NCBI GenBank assembly: GCA_963773085.1
Contig: CAVYZS010000001.1
Span: 248,001 to 312,000, forward strand
Length of the DNA: 64,000 nucleotides
Reading direction: 5' to 3'
DNA from: JAENVT01 sp963773085
Lineage (GTDB): Bacteria > Actinomycetota > Acidimicrobiia > Acidimicrobiales > Ilumatobacteraceae
The notes beneath the pieces are model-generated. The model saw only the letters and a list, made by a program, of their open reading frames with translations, had not been told where the DNA came from and did not search any database. The position numbers and the translations under genes were made by a program. Each line of letters begins with the position of its first letter. The first letter of the stretch is position 1. This document shows, piece after piece, positions 24,379-33,230 of the stretch.

Positions 24379-25094
24379 AGCCGCTCGAGGGTCGGCGCGT
24401 GGTCGTCACCCGCGCCGCCGATCAGGCTGGCGCCACGGCCGAGTTGGTCGCTTCGTTCGGGGCGACGCCGATTGTCGTCCCGCTGATCGAAGTGGTCGAC
24501 GAGCCCGGCGGGCTGACCGAACTGAACGAGTTGGACCTCGTCGATCTCGACTGGATCGTGGTGACGTCGCCCAATGGCGCCCAGCGCCTCTCACCGTTAC
24601 TGGCACCGTCTGCGGCGACGCCGCGTGTGGCTGCCGTTGGCTCGACGACTGCTGCTGCGTTACCCCGTTGCGACCTGGTTGCCACCACGCAGAGCGCGGG
24701 CGGGTTACTGGAGATCTTCCCGCCGGGACCCGGTCGTGTTGCGGTTGTCCAGGCCGCTGACGCCGCGGCGACGCTGGTTGCCGGGCTGATCGACAAGGGG
24801 TGGCATGTCGTCGCGATCAGCCCGTACCGCACCGTGTCGACCGTGCCTACGGCCGATCAACGCCTCGCCGCACTCGGCGCCGACGCCCTTCTGCTCGCCA
24901 GCGGTTCTGCTGCCAGAGCGTGGGCCGAGGCCTTCGGCGGCCAGACCCCGCCCGTCGTCATAGCCATCGGCGTGCAGACCGCCGCCGCCGCCGGTCAGGC
25001 AGGGCTCAAGATCTCGGCAATATCTGCCGATCATTCTGTGTACGGGATGTTGGTCTCGCTCGCCAAGTATTTGTCCCAACAGTCACTAGGATGA
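24375..25094 (+). CDS. hemD: Uroporphyrinogen-III synthase
   Basis: HemD cyclises hydroxymethylbilane with inversion of ring D. The family is poorly conserved; evidence here is the fold-like start GRRVVVTRAADQAGATAELV, DWIVVTSPNGAQRL, VAAVGSTTAAAL, the middle VAVVQAADAAATLVAGL with VVAISPYRT, and LLLASGSAARAWAE plus VIAIGVQTAAAA, in the correct order over 239 residues, together with its position overlapping hemC. Some actinobacteria fuse HemD with a methyltransferase; here it is a stand-alone form. The stop overlaps the next ATG (ATGA at 25091), coupling it to the surface protein gene. Confidence 0.9.
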   Translation: MKPLEGRRVVVTRAADQAGATAELVASFGATPIVVPLIEVVDEPGGLTELNELDLVDLDWIVVTSPNGAQRLSPLLAPSAATPRVAAVGSTTAAALPRCDLVATTQSAGGLLEIFPPGPGRVAVVQAADAAATLVAGLIDKGWHVVAISPYRTVSTVPTADQRLAALGADALLLASGSAARAWAEAFGGQTPPVVIAIGVQTAAAAGQAGLKISAISADHSVYGMLVSLAKYLSQQSLG

Positions 25095-27538
25095 TCAGTG
25101 CGTTGGGTGACGGGAAAGTGCGCAAACTTATGAAGGGGACACCGGTGATTGGTCGTTGGCTGGTTTCAGCTGCCGCGAGCGCTGCGCTCGCGGGTGTTGG
25201 CATAGCCCACGCATCCGCCAGTAGTTCGTTCTCGGCGAGCTTGGCCCAGGGGCCGACGGTGGCCGTCGAGTCGCAGGCGGGGTCCAACCCATCGGTTTCC
25301 GGTGACGGCCGCTTCGTCGTGTTCGCCGGTCCTCCGACCACCCCGACCGAGGACCGCACCAGCACGGTGTGGCTCCGTGACCGCTCGAACGGCGGCGAGG
25401 TCGAGCTGACCCAGCCTCTGCCGGGTGCGCGGCTCGGCAACAGCACGTTCCCGGTGATCAGTGGCGATGGCTGCTACGCCGCGGTGCTCACCGAAATGCC
25501 CTTCGACCTGTTCCGCGACGACGACACCGGCGACCGGTGGGATGTCTATCGCATGCGACTACCCAGTTGCGGCGGCGCACTGAACGGCTGGGAGCTGATC
25601 TCCACAACCGCCTTCCGGGGTAACGACTTGGCGGCCGCCGACGACGTCGACCCGCGGTTCGCCCCGGCCATCTCGGGCGCCGGTTCGGTGATCGCTTACA
25701 CCCATCAGTACGACGCCTCCCAACCCGACCTGGCGACAGTGATCGTCGTCGATCTGACCATTCCCGTCGGACAGCCGGGCCACGCCCTGCCGGTGGCCGG
25801 CACGCCGAGCGCCGCGCCCAACACCACGTACCACTACGTCGGCCTGCGCGAGCCGTCCGTTTCCGACGACGGCCAGTTCATCGCCTTTACATCCGACGCC
25901 AACTCATCGAAGGCGATCCCCGATTGGGGCACCGGCCAGACGCCTGGCGAGTTTGCCAGCACGCAGGTCTACGTGTGGGATCGGCTCAATCCCGACCCGA
26001 ACACCGCGGTCAAGCGGGTATCGCTCAGCCCCGACAGCGTCGCCAATGGCAACGCGTCGTCACCTGCCATCTCCGCCGACGGCACATACGTCGCCTTCAG
26101 CTCGACCGCCGTCAACTTGGTGATCGGTGCGTCGCTGCCACCGTGCATCAACAGCTGCCCGCCGCAGGTCTACCGATACAACCGTGTCGACGGCACGATC
26201 GTTCTCGTCAGCCGGGTGCCGGCCAGCATCAGCACCCAGATCATCGGCAGCGACCTCGGTGCCACGCAGCCGGCAATCAGCAGCGATGGCAGCCAGGTGG
26301 CCTTCGTCAGCCGGTCGACCAACCTGTTGACCACGCGTGCCGCGGTCGGGGGAGCGGCGGCCGATGGCGACGTGCTGATCTCCAACGTCGACCAGGCCGA
26401 GGTCTACCGAGCCTCGGTGCTGCCCGACGGAGTGACGCCGGCACCTGCGGCGAACGCCCACCCCAAGCTGTCGGCCACCGGGCGTGTCGTGGTCTTCGAC
26501 ACGCTCGCCGGTGTCGCTTACAGCCCGCTGGAAGCACCAACGCCTGACTCGATCCGCCAAGTCGTGGGCATCACCCAGCAGCCGCAGCTCTCGATCGCCG
26601 ACATCGACATCGGCACCGGCATCGTCGGTCTGCCCAGCACAGAATGGTTCGTACGGCTCTACAACGCCGGGCCGGGATCCTTCGTGCCGAGCAAGGTCCA
26701 GTCGACCAACCCCGATTTCGGTATCACCTTCGGTGAATGCATCGAGGGCTACGCAGTGCCACCGGGCAAGTCGTGCGGCGTCGCGGTCATCCTCACGCCG
26801 AGCCGAGAAGGCCCGCTCAGTGGATCGATCAAGATCTCCGAATCCGGATTCGATGCGCTCAACGTGCAGTCACGGATCACCGGCGCCGGCGGCTTGCCCG
26901 CACTGGCCGCCGATCAGGGCAGCTACCACCATTTCGACACGTTGACGGTCGGCGAGAGCAGTGACGTGAACACGTTCACCATCTCCAACGTCAGCCTCGT
27001 GCCGGCCTGGGTCACCAGCGTCGCGATACAAGGGGCCGACCCGAAAGACTTCAAGGTCGTCAGGACGACGTGCCGCAACGCGGTGCTCGAGATCAGCGCC
27101 GGTTGCACGCTCGATGTCGCGTTTGCCCCGCAAGACGCCGGCCACCGTTCGGCGACAGTGGTAGTAGGCACCGACACAGGTCAATACACCAGTGTCCTGG
27201 TCGACGGCGGCGCTCACTACACGCCGATCATCCAGGCTGGTGCAACCGATGTCGTCGCCGGCAAGGAGATCGGTGTTGGCGGATCAGGTTTCGCCCCCAA
27301 GGCGACGATCACCCTGCTCTGGGCCGATGGCTCGGGTCAGCGCACCACCGTGGAGAGCGACAAGAGCGGGAACTTCTTGATCTCGATGCCGGTGGCCGGC
27401 AACGAACGACCCGGCGATCGACTGCTGGTCGCCCAGACGCCGGGCACGGGCACCGAGCCGGCCTCGGTCGTGCTGCGGGTCATCGCCAAGCCGTCCGACG
27501 ATTTCGACGCCGCCTCACCGGACTGGCCCGGCGCCTGA
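25091..27538 (+). CDS. Secreted beta-propeller / choice-of-anchor D surface protein
   Basis: An 815-residue predicted secreted protein. The start may be ATG 25091 (overlapping hemD) or ATG 25130; the latter begins directly before the signal peptide (VIGRWLVSAAASAALAGVGI, then AHA). Four TolB/PD40-like blades are visible: SVSGDGRFVVFAGP, SVSDDGQFIAFTSDANS, AISADGTYVAFSSTAVNLV and AISSDGSQVAFVSRSTNLLT. Two immunoglobulin-like ASPM/SPD-2/Hydin-type segments follow (FGITFGECIEGYAVPPGKSC and DFKVVRTTCRNAVLEISAGC), then an IPT-like domain (VVAGKEIGVGGSGFAPKATI). No LPXTG or C-terminal membrane anchor is seen, so attachment to the envelope is unexplained. No enzymatic motif. Confidence 0.75.
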   Translation: MISALGDGKVRKLMKGTPVIGRWLVSAAASAALAGVGIAHASASSSFSASLAQGPTVAVESQAGSNPSVSGDGRFVVFAGPPTTPTEDRTSTVWLRDRSNGGEVELTQPLPGARLGNSTFPVISGDGCYAAVLTEMPFDLFRDDDTGDRWDVYRMRLPSCGGALNGWELISTTAFRGNDLAAADDVDPRFAPAISGAGSVIAYTHQYDASQPDLATVIVVDLTIPVGQPGHALPVAGTPSAAPNTTYHYVGLREPSVSDDGQFIAFTSDANSSKAIPDWGTGQTPGEFASTQVYVWDRLNPDPNTAVKRVSLSPDSVANGNASSPAISADGTYVAFSSTAVNLVIGASLPPCINSCPPQVYRYNRVDGTIVLVSRVPASISTQIIGSDLGATQPAISSDGSQVAFVSRSTNLLTTRAAVGGAAADGDVLISNVDQAEVYRASVLPDGVTPAPAANAHPKLSATGRVVVFDTLAGVAYSPLEAPTPDSIRQVVGITQQPQLSIADIDIGTGIVGLPSTEWFVRLYNAGPGSFVPSKVQSTNPDFGITFGECIEGYAVPPGKSCGVAVILTPSREGPLSGSIKISESGFDALNVQSRITGAGGLPALAADQGSYHHFDTLTVGESSDVNTFTISNVSLVPAWVTSVAIQGADPKDFKVVRTTCRNAVLEISAGCTLDVAFAPQDAGHRSATVVVGTDTGQYTSVLVDGGAHYTPIIQAGATDVVAGKEIGVGGSGFAPKATITLLWADGSGQRTTVESDKSGNFLISMPVAGNERPGDRLLVAQTPGTGTEPASVVLRVIAKPSDDFDAASPDWPGA

Positions 27539-27569
27539 TGCTGTTCTAGCGCTCGTAGGCGCCCGGCGG

Positions 27570-28814
27570 TCAGCCTGCTGGCGCTACGGGGACGGCGGGA
27601 ACCATGCGTCCGGAGACCAGCATCGATGTCGTGCAGTTGCCGGAGAGGTCGCCTCCCCCGCTGCAGGTGACCTGGAACACGAGTGAGGTGCCGCCGAGCA
27701 CCTCGATCGGCGAGACCAATGAGACACGCTTGTCGCCGACCACGTCGCCGAGCGCCAAGGTGTAGATCGGGGCAGTGCCGTTCATCAACACGGCTACGCC
27801 GGCGTCCTTGTCGGGGTTCTGCAGAGCGAAATCGGTGAGTTGGAACGTCGTTCCGGCCGGCACATCGACGGTGAGAGCGGCTGTTTGTCCGGCGGGCGCT
27901 GCGGGGGCCAACAGCTTGCTGTACAGCGTGCCTTCGTCGACAGGGATCTGCGGTGAGTTCACCAAGGTCGTCGCCGGAATCGACTCGCTCGGGAGCACCG
28001 GAGTACTGACGAGGGAGGTCGATGAGATCGCTGCCGGAAGCTGCTCGGCCACAGCGTCGTCGGCAGCATCGCGGATGGCCGGCTTGACCATCCCGAACCA
28101 GACGATCCCAAGGGCGACGATGGTTGCCAACACGGCCAGCAGCCGACCGAACAGCCGATCCGGAATCATCGACGCCTGGACGAACGTGACCGGTGCGCTC
28201 GCCGTGGGGCAGCCGGGCTGATCTGCGTCGATCGTGAACTGCACAGTGCGCGACCGGCGATTCCACAGCAGGCGGTTGGCGTGCACCTTCAAGCGGATGA
28301 GCGAACTCGCACCCGGCTCGACGCCGGCTGCCGGCGGATCGAAGTCGCCGTCAACGCGACCAGTCGGGTCGAGCAGGTGGAGCCGACAGGAAGCCTGGGT
28401 GTTGCCCTGGTTCTCCAGCATCATCTCGTACACCGCAGTGCGCCGGGCACGCAGCGCTGGTTGCAGCATGTGCAGCCGGCGGGTGAAGGTCGGACCGACT
28501 TGCAGCGTCGTTTCCGACGAGCCGACGTCGTCGGGATCGCTCTGCGGCACGATGCGAACCGTGAGCGCTGTCGGCCCTGCCGTAGTGGACGGCAGCAGCG
28601 GTGGGTGCACCTCGATGTCGACCACCTCTTGGGAACCCCCGAAGAGGGTCACCGAACCCGGGCGGATCGTGGTCCAGCCGGCAGCGAGGCCGACCGGGGC
28701 CAGCGAGAACGTCTCGGTCGTGTCGCCAAGATTGACGATCGTCAGCTGGAAGACGGCCGAGGTACCTGGCACGACCTCGATGTCGTCTCGCGAGAACCAT
28801 GCCTGGGCAGCCAT
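27570..28814 (-). CDS. Single-pass membrane protein with Ig-like domains, unknown function
   Basis: A 414-residue protein with two beta-rich N-terminal domains (about residues 1-110 and 120-205: VVPGTSAVFQLTIVNLGDTT, VYEMMLENQGNTQASCRLHL), one transmembrane helix near 222-242 (LFGRLLAVLATIVALGIVWF) and a C-terminal extracellular-type region rich in Ser/Pro. There is no signal peptide, so the N-terminal half may be cytoplasmic. It converges on the surface-protein gene with a 31-bp gap. Related proteins occur widely in actinobacteria without a known role. Confidence 0.65.
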   Translation of the reverse strand: MAAQAWFSRDDIEVVPGTSAVFQLTIVNLGDTTETFSLAPVGLAAGWTTIRPGSVTLFGGSQEVVDIEVHPPLLPSTTAGPTALTVRIVPQSDPDDVGSSETTLQVGPTFTRRLHMLQPALRARRTAVYEMMLENQGNTQASCRLHLLDPTGRVDGDFDPPAAGVEPGASSLIRLKVHANRLLWNRRSRTVQFTIDADQPGCPTASAPVTFVQASMIPDRLFGRLLAVLATIVALGIVWFGMVKPAIRDAADDAVAEQLPAAISSTSLVSTPVLPSESIPATTLVNSPQIPVDEGTLYSKLLAPAAPAGQTAALTVDVPAGTTFQLTDFALQNPDKDAGVAVLMNGTAPIYTLALGDVVGDKRVSLVSPIEVLGGTSLVFQVTCSGGGDLSGNCTTSMLVSGRMVPAVPVAPAG

Positions 28815-28821
28815 CGCAGCA

Positions 28822-28827
28822 ACGCTA
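28822..28827 (-). promoter_or_regulatory. -10 box of the 28814 membrane protein gene
   Basis: TAGCGT on the reverse strand, 7 nt before the ATG at 28814. Confidence 0.45.
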
Positions 28828-28889
28828 CTGGCGGTCGCATCTCGGCGGGCGTCAATCCGACCGCGAACCGTCCCAACGCGCTCCCGAGC

Positions 28890-30140
28890 TCAGCGGAACC
28901 TGATCCTGTCGCCGCCGGCGGCCTTGGCGCGACGCAAGGCCTCGTTGGCAGAGGCGAGGAGCGTGTTGGAGTTGATCGCGCCGCTCCCGACAGTGATGCC
29001 GACCGATGCGGTCAGGTGTGCGTCGGCCGGCAATGCCGACCACGATCGGGCGGCGATCAGCTGACGAACTCGCTCGAACACGATCCGGGCGTCGCCTGCG
29101 GACACGTCGCGCAGGACGATGATGAACTCGTCGTCACCGACACGCATGACAGAGTCATTGCGGCGGCAGATCCGCTCGAGCACTGAGGCGACCTCCTGCA
29201 GCACACTGTCGCCCGCTTCATAACCATGTTGTTCGTTGACCAGTCCAAAACCGTCGAGGTTCAAGGCGGCGATGCAGACGGGAGCGTCGTCGGAGAGTGC
29301 CTCTGGCAGCCATCGGCCCAGGAACTTGCGGTTCGGCAACCCGGTCAACGCGTCGGACTCACCAACAGATGAGTGCCGCAGGCGGTTGACGCTCGCACGG
29401 ACGTTCTCCCACCGGTCCGCCGTTTGTCGGTGCAAGCGGCCGTGTAGGCGATCGGCGTCGCTTTGCATCACAGCTCGTGCCTTCGCGTACTGCCCCATGC
29501 TCCACAACACATCGACTTCGACATTGGTCACCGGGCGCAGGAGATCGTCGACATCGAGATCGTCAGCCAGTGCCTTGATCTCCTCGATCAACAACAGGAC
29601 GGTCGTGTCGAGCGATGAGTGCCAGCGGGCGAGCACCTCTCCCACCGCCGCGACAACCTGCTCGCGCCGCATGCCGAGGTCGAGGGCCATCGGGCGGGCG
29701 CGGCGGGCGTCGGCAAGCGCGGATTCGTGGTGCCCGATCTCGGCGAACAGCACCGACCTGTGAGCCAGAGCCATACACGTGGGGCGGGCCTGCTGGCTAC
29801 CCTCGGGATCCAGCGCGGCAGTCGCCGCGTAGAGACCGTCGTGGATGTGGCGATTGCGTTTCGCCGGGTCCGGCTCGGTTGCGGCGGCCGCGTGATAGGC
29901 AGCGGTCAGATTGGCATAGGTCGTCTGCAGGTCATCGTCGGAGATCGGCAGTCGCAGGCAACGGTCGTACAGGACGAGCGATGATTCGACGAAGCCGGAT
30001 CGCTCGCAGGTCAGCGCCAGGTCGTAGATCGCCGAATAGGCCGACGGCTCCTGTGGGAGCTGCTCGACGGCGTACATCACCTCAGCGAGGAGATTGGCGC
30101 CGGCTGTGGAAGCGTCGTGTGCTGCATTGTCTTCGATCAC
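28890..30140 (-). CDS. TPR-like plus degenerate GGDEF domain protein
   Basis: A 416-residue soluble protein: helical repeats resembling TPRs (about residues 15-250) and a C-terminal GGDEF domain (about 260-416). The signature reads RVGDDEF (GDDEF at about 335-339), so the second Gly is Asp. The first metal-binding Asp is replaced: LNLDGFGLVNEQHG has Asn294 where diguanylate cyclases have Asp. The inhibitory I-site RxxD is intact (RRND, five residues before GDDEF). This pattern suggests a c-di-GMP sensor more than an active cyclase. Start is a GTG with GGGAGG upstream. It is divergent from hemB. Confidence 0.82.
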   Translation of the reverse strand: MIEDNAAHDASTAGANLLAEVMYAVEQLPQEPSAYSAIYDLALTCERSGFVESSLVLYDRCLRLPISDDDLQTTYANLTAAYHAAAATEPDPAKRNRHIHDGLYAATAALDPEGSQQARPTCMALAHRSVLFAEIGHHESALADARRARPMALDLGMRREQVVAAVGEVLARWHSSLDTTVLLLIEEIKALADDLDVDDLLRPVTNVEVDVLWSMGQYAKARAVMQSDADRLHGRLHRQTADRWENVRASVNRLRHSSVGESDALTGLPNRKFLGRWLPEALSDDAPVCIAALNLDGFGLVNEQHGYEAGDSVLQEVASVLERICRRNDSVMRVGDDEFIIVLRDVSAGDARIVFERVRQLIAARSWSALPADAHLTASVGITVGSGAINSNTLLASANEALRRAKAAGGDRIRFR

Positions 30141-30165
30141 CGGATGAATCCTCCCGCTCGCGGCC

Positions 30166-30171
30166 TACGAT
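30166..30171 (+). promoter_or_regulatory. -10 box of hemB
   Basis: TACGAT, 8 nt before the GTG at 30180; it decides between that start and the ATG at 30144, which lies upstream of the box. Confidence 0.5.
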
Positions 30172-30179
30172 GCCCCTCC

Positions 30180-31181
30180 GTGGCCGGCAACTTTCCTGTT
30201 TCACGCCCTCGACGATTGCGCACGTCGGCAGCCCTGCGACACCTCGTCGCCGAGACCCGCCTCGACGTGGGCAACCTCGTGGCGCCACTGTTCGTCCGCG
30301 AGGGCATCGAGCAACCGCAACCGATCGAGTCGCTGCCAGGGGTGGTGCAGCACACGCGGGAGAGCCTGCGCGCCGAGGTCAACGAGCTAGCCCATCTCGG
30401 CATCGGTGCTGTGATCCTTTTCGGAGTGCCTTCCACTAAGGATTCCATCGGCTCAAAAGCCTTCGACCCTGAGGGAATTGTGCAATTGTGCCTCGCGGAT
30501 CTCGCAGCTGACGTCGGCGATCAGATGGTGCTGATGGCCGATCTGTGCGTCGACGAATACACCGACCACGGACATTGCGGCATTCTCGACGGCCCGGCCG
30601 ACGATCCACGGACATCGGTCGACAACGATGCCACGCTGGAGATCTATGGCCGGATCGCCGTTGCGCAAGCCACAGCCGGCGCACACGTCGTAGCGCCCAG
30701 CGGCATGATGGACGGTCAAGTCGCGGCCATCCGTGGCGCGCTCGACTCGGGAGGGTTCACCTCGACGGCGATCCTGGCCTACTCGGCCAAGTACGCCAGT
30801 GGTCTGTACGGCCCGTTCCGTGACGCGGTCGACGTGCACATCACCGGTGGTGGCGACCGCAAGGGCTACCAGCAGGATTTCCGCAACGGCCGCGAGGCGT
30901 TGGTGGAGATCGATGCCGATCTCGCCCAGGGCGCCGACATGGTGATGGTCAAGCCGGCGTTGTCGTACCTCGATGTGATTGCTGCCGTGCGTGCCCACGT
31001 CAATGTTCCGGTCGCTGCGTACCACGTCAGCGGCGAGTACGCGATGTTGAAAGCCGCTTCGGCAAACGGCTGGATCGATCACGACACCGTTGCCGTCGAA
31101 CATCTCACCGCGATCAAGCGAGCCGGGGCCGACGTGATCCTGACGTATCTGGCCCGTTGGTTCGCCGAAACACAACGATGA
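30180..31181 (+). CDS. hemB: Delta-aminolevulinic acid dehydratase (porphobilinogen synthase)
   Basis: HemB condenses two 5-aminolevulinates to porphobilinogen. From the GTG at 30180 the protein has 333 residues and starts VAGNFPVSRPRRLRTSAALR, as homologues do. Active-site lysines are in AILAYSAKYASGLYGPFR and MVMVKPALSYLDV. The metal segment reads DLCVDEYTDHGHCG: two of the three Zn-site Cys remain and the middle one is Asp, an arrangement I believe is usual in actinobacteria. The allosteric Mg-site segment GGDRKGYQQDFRN is present. It overlaps hemL by ATGA, separate from the hemACD run. Confidence 0.95.
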   Translation: MAGNFPVSRPRRLRTSAALRHLVAETRLDVGNLVAPLFVREGIEQPQPIESLPGVVQHTRESLRAEVNELAHLGIGAVILFGVPSTKDSIGSKAFDPEGIVQLCLADLAADVGDQMVLMADLCVDEYTDHGHCGILDGPADDPRTSVDNDATLEIYGRIAVAQATAGAHVVAPSGMMDGQVAAIRGALDSGGFTSTAILAYSAKYASGLYGPFRDAVDVHITGGGDRKGYQQDFRNGREALVEIDADLAQGADMVMVKPALSYLDVIAAVRAHVNVPVAAYHVSGEYAMLKAASANGWIDHDTVAVEHLTAIKRAGADVILTYLARWFAETQR

Positions 31182-32449
31182 GCACCAACGCCGAGTTCTT
31201 CGAACGCAGCTGCCGGGTCATCCCCGGCGGTGTGAACTCCAGTATTCGCGCGTTCAAGGCCGTGGGTGGCACGCCGTACATCGTCGAACGAGCCGAGGGG
31301 CCGTACGTGTGGGATGTCGAAGGTCGCCGCTACATCGATCTGGTGCAGAGTTACGGAGCGATCATCCTCGGCCATGCTCATCCGGCTGTCACGTCCGCGG
31401 TGTGCGCCGCGGCTGCCGACGGCACGTCGTACGGCGCGCCGACACCGGGCGAGATGCTGTTGGCCGAGGCCATGACCGACCGCGTCGCCAGTTGCGAGAT
31501 GGTGCGGTTGATGAACTCGGGCACCGAGGCCACCAGCACGGCCGTGCGGCTGGCCCGTGGCGTGACCGGCCGCGACCTGCTGGTGATCTTCCACGGCAAC
31601 TTCCATGGCGCCACCGATGCCTTGCTGGCTGCTGGCGGCAGTGGTGTTGCCACCCTCGGCCTGCCCGGCACAGCCGGCGTGCCCGCCAGCGCCGTGGCCA
31701 ACACCATGGTCGTGCCCTACAACGTCGTACCCCAGCTCGATCAGCGTGTTGCCGCCGTGATCGTCGAACCCGTCGCCGCCAACATGGGAGTGGTTGCTCC
31801 GCTGCCGGGGTTTCTGCAGGGGCTGCGCGCCGAATGCGACCGCGTCGGCGCGCTGCTGGTGTTCGACGAGGTCATCACCGGGTTCCGGCTGGGCCACGGC
31901 GGTGCCCAGGCCAAGTACGACGTGCTGCCCGACGTGACCACCTTCGGGAAGGTGATCGGTGGCGGTCTGCCGATCGGCGCCGTCGGTGGGCGGCGCGAGA
32001 TCATGGAGACGTTGTCTCCCCTCGGGCCCGTGTTCCACGCGGGAACACTGGCCGGCAACCCTTTGGCCACGGCTGCAGGTCGCGCCACGCTGCACGAATT
32101 GACCGACGCCGTCTACGAGGTGCTCGAAGGACGTGCAGAACGCCTGGCTGCATTGCTGGGCGAAGCCTGCGCCGCAGCGGGCGTAGCCGCGCACTTCCCC
32201 GTCGTCGGCACCCTGGTCGGCATGTACTTCGGCGGCGGCGATCCCCCGACCAACTTTGCCGAGGCAAAGACGACGGACGAGGGGGTCTACCGCACGTTCT
32301 TCCACGCCATGCTGGCGGAGGGCGTCGCCCTGGCACCAGGGGCTTACGAGGCTCTATTCGTCGGCCTCGGCCACACAGACGACGTACTCGAGGCGATCGG
32401 TGAGGCCGCCGGCCGGGCGGCGACCGCCACCGCCGGCCGCCTCGGCTGA
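31178..32449 (+). CDS. hemL: Glutamate-1-semialdehyde 2,1-aminomutase
   Basis: HemL converts glutamate-1-semialdehyde to 5-aminolevulinate with PLP/PMP. The 423-residue protein begins MSTNAEFFERSCRVIPGGVN; motifs include SYGAIILGHAHP, MNSGTEATSTAVRLARG, HGNFHGATDALL, LLVFDEVITGFRLG and the PLP lysine (about residue 265) in TTFGKVIGGGLPIGAVGG, then HAGTLAGNPLA. The start ATG overlaps the hemB stop (ATGA); a start at 31157 lies inside hemB and is rejected. Together with hemA it completes the C5 route. Confidence 0.97.
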   Translation: MSTNAEFFERSCRVIPGGVNSSIRAFKAVGGTPYIVERAEGPYVWDVEGRRYIDLVQSYGAIILGHAHPAVTSAVCAAAADGTSYGAPTPGEMLLAEAMTDRVASCEMVRLMNSGTEATSTAVRLARGVTGRDLLVIFHGNFHGATDALLAAGGSGVATLGLPGTAGVPASAVANTMVVPYNVVPQLDQRVAAVIVEPVAANMGVVAPLPGFLQGLRAECDRVGALLVFDEVITGFRLGHGGAQAKYDVLPDVTTFGKVIGGGLPIGAVGGRREIMETLSPLGPVFHAGTLAGNPLATAAGRATLHELTDAVYEVLEGRAERLAALLGEACAAAGVAAHFPVVGTLVGMYFGGGDPPTNFAEAKTTDEGVYRTFFHAMLAEGVALAPGAYEALFVGLGHTDDVLEAIGEAAGRAATATAGRLG

Positions 32450-32451
32450 CC

Positions 32452-32457
32452 TAACCT
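32452..32457 (+). promoter_or_regulatory. -10 box of the 32465 gene
   Basis: TAACCT just after the hemL stop, 7 nt before the ATG at 32465. Confidence 0.5.
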
Positions 32458-32464
32458 CACCACG

Positions 32465-33214
32465 ATGCGGCAGTTCGTTTCCTTCCGCTTCTGGCTCGCC
32501 ATCGCTGCCTTGATCGGGCTGACGTACGGGTTGTGGTACGTGCTGGTTCGCGATGACGACAGCGTCGCAGTGATCGGCCAACCGGCCCCGCAGGCGGCGG
32601 CCGAGCATCGCATCGACCTGTTGCAGCCGGTATTCAGTATCACTGCCGACCCGGGATTCGCGATCGTCGACGGCGTGGCGAGCGGCGACATGCAGCTGGC
32701 GCTCGACGCGACCCGCACGATGGTTGTGAAGGCCGGGACCCCTGGCGAGATCACCTGCGGGAGGCTCGCCGAGATCAACCAATGTGTCGTCGCTGCTGAT
32801 CTTCTCGGCGATGCCGTGGTGTGGTTCTCGTTGGTCCCCAACCCGCAGCGAGCCAGCTTTCTGCTGCCCGGTGTCACCGAAGTTCACAAGGACAACTGGC
32901 TTCTGCTGTCGAACGGATGGGAGGTGGCCCGCAACGAGGACGTCGAACGCAACTGCGACGCTGCCGGGCTCGACGACTTCGTCCGCCAGTTCGGCGGCAG
33001 CCTGAGTACGTCGACGTTCAGCTTCGAACAACAGCAGATCGTCAAGGTGACCTGTCTGGAGCAACCGGAGAACCCGACCACGACGACGCCGACGTCAACG
33101 ACGTTGTTGCCGGCGCCGCTCATCCCGATCGACACTGCGGTGATCCCCGAGGAAGGCATACCGGAGGAAGGGGTGACCATCGCGGCCGTTCCGGTCGATA
33201 CCGTCGCCGGCTGA
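32465..33214 (+). CDS. Membrane-anchored extracytoplasmic protein, unknown
   Basis: A 249-residue protein with one N-terminal hydrophobic segment (about residues 7-28: FRFWLAIAALIGLTYGLWYV) and an outside domain with four Cys residues (EITCG, NQCVV, RNCDA, KVTCL) that could pair as disulfides. The C-terminus is a Thr/Pro/Ile-rich low-complexity tail. No family recognised. It follows hemL by 15 bp and converges on rlmB. Confidence 0.65.
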   Translation: MRQFVSFRFWLAIAALIGLTYGLWYVLVRDDDSVAVIGQPAPQAAAEHRIDLLQPVFSITADPGFAIVDGVASGDMQLALDATRTMVVKAGTPGEITCGRLAEINQCVVAADLLGDAVVWFSLVPNPQRASFLLPGVTEVHKDNWLLLSNGWEVARNEDVERNCDAAGLDDFVRQFGGSLSTSTFSFEQQQIVKVTCLEQPENPTTTTPTSTTLLPAPLIPIDTAVIPEEGIPEEGVTIAAVPVDTVAG

Positions 33215-33230
33215 GACGCCCGGTCAGTGA

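Noticed and set aside
30522..30590. HemB zinc site lacking one Cys (LCVDEYTDHGHCG), at first sight a damaged metal site.
   Set aside because: The mixed Cys/Asp/Cys pattern is, to my knowledge, normal for actinobacterial HemB, so it is not a novelty.
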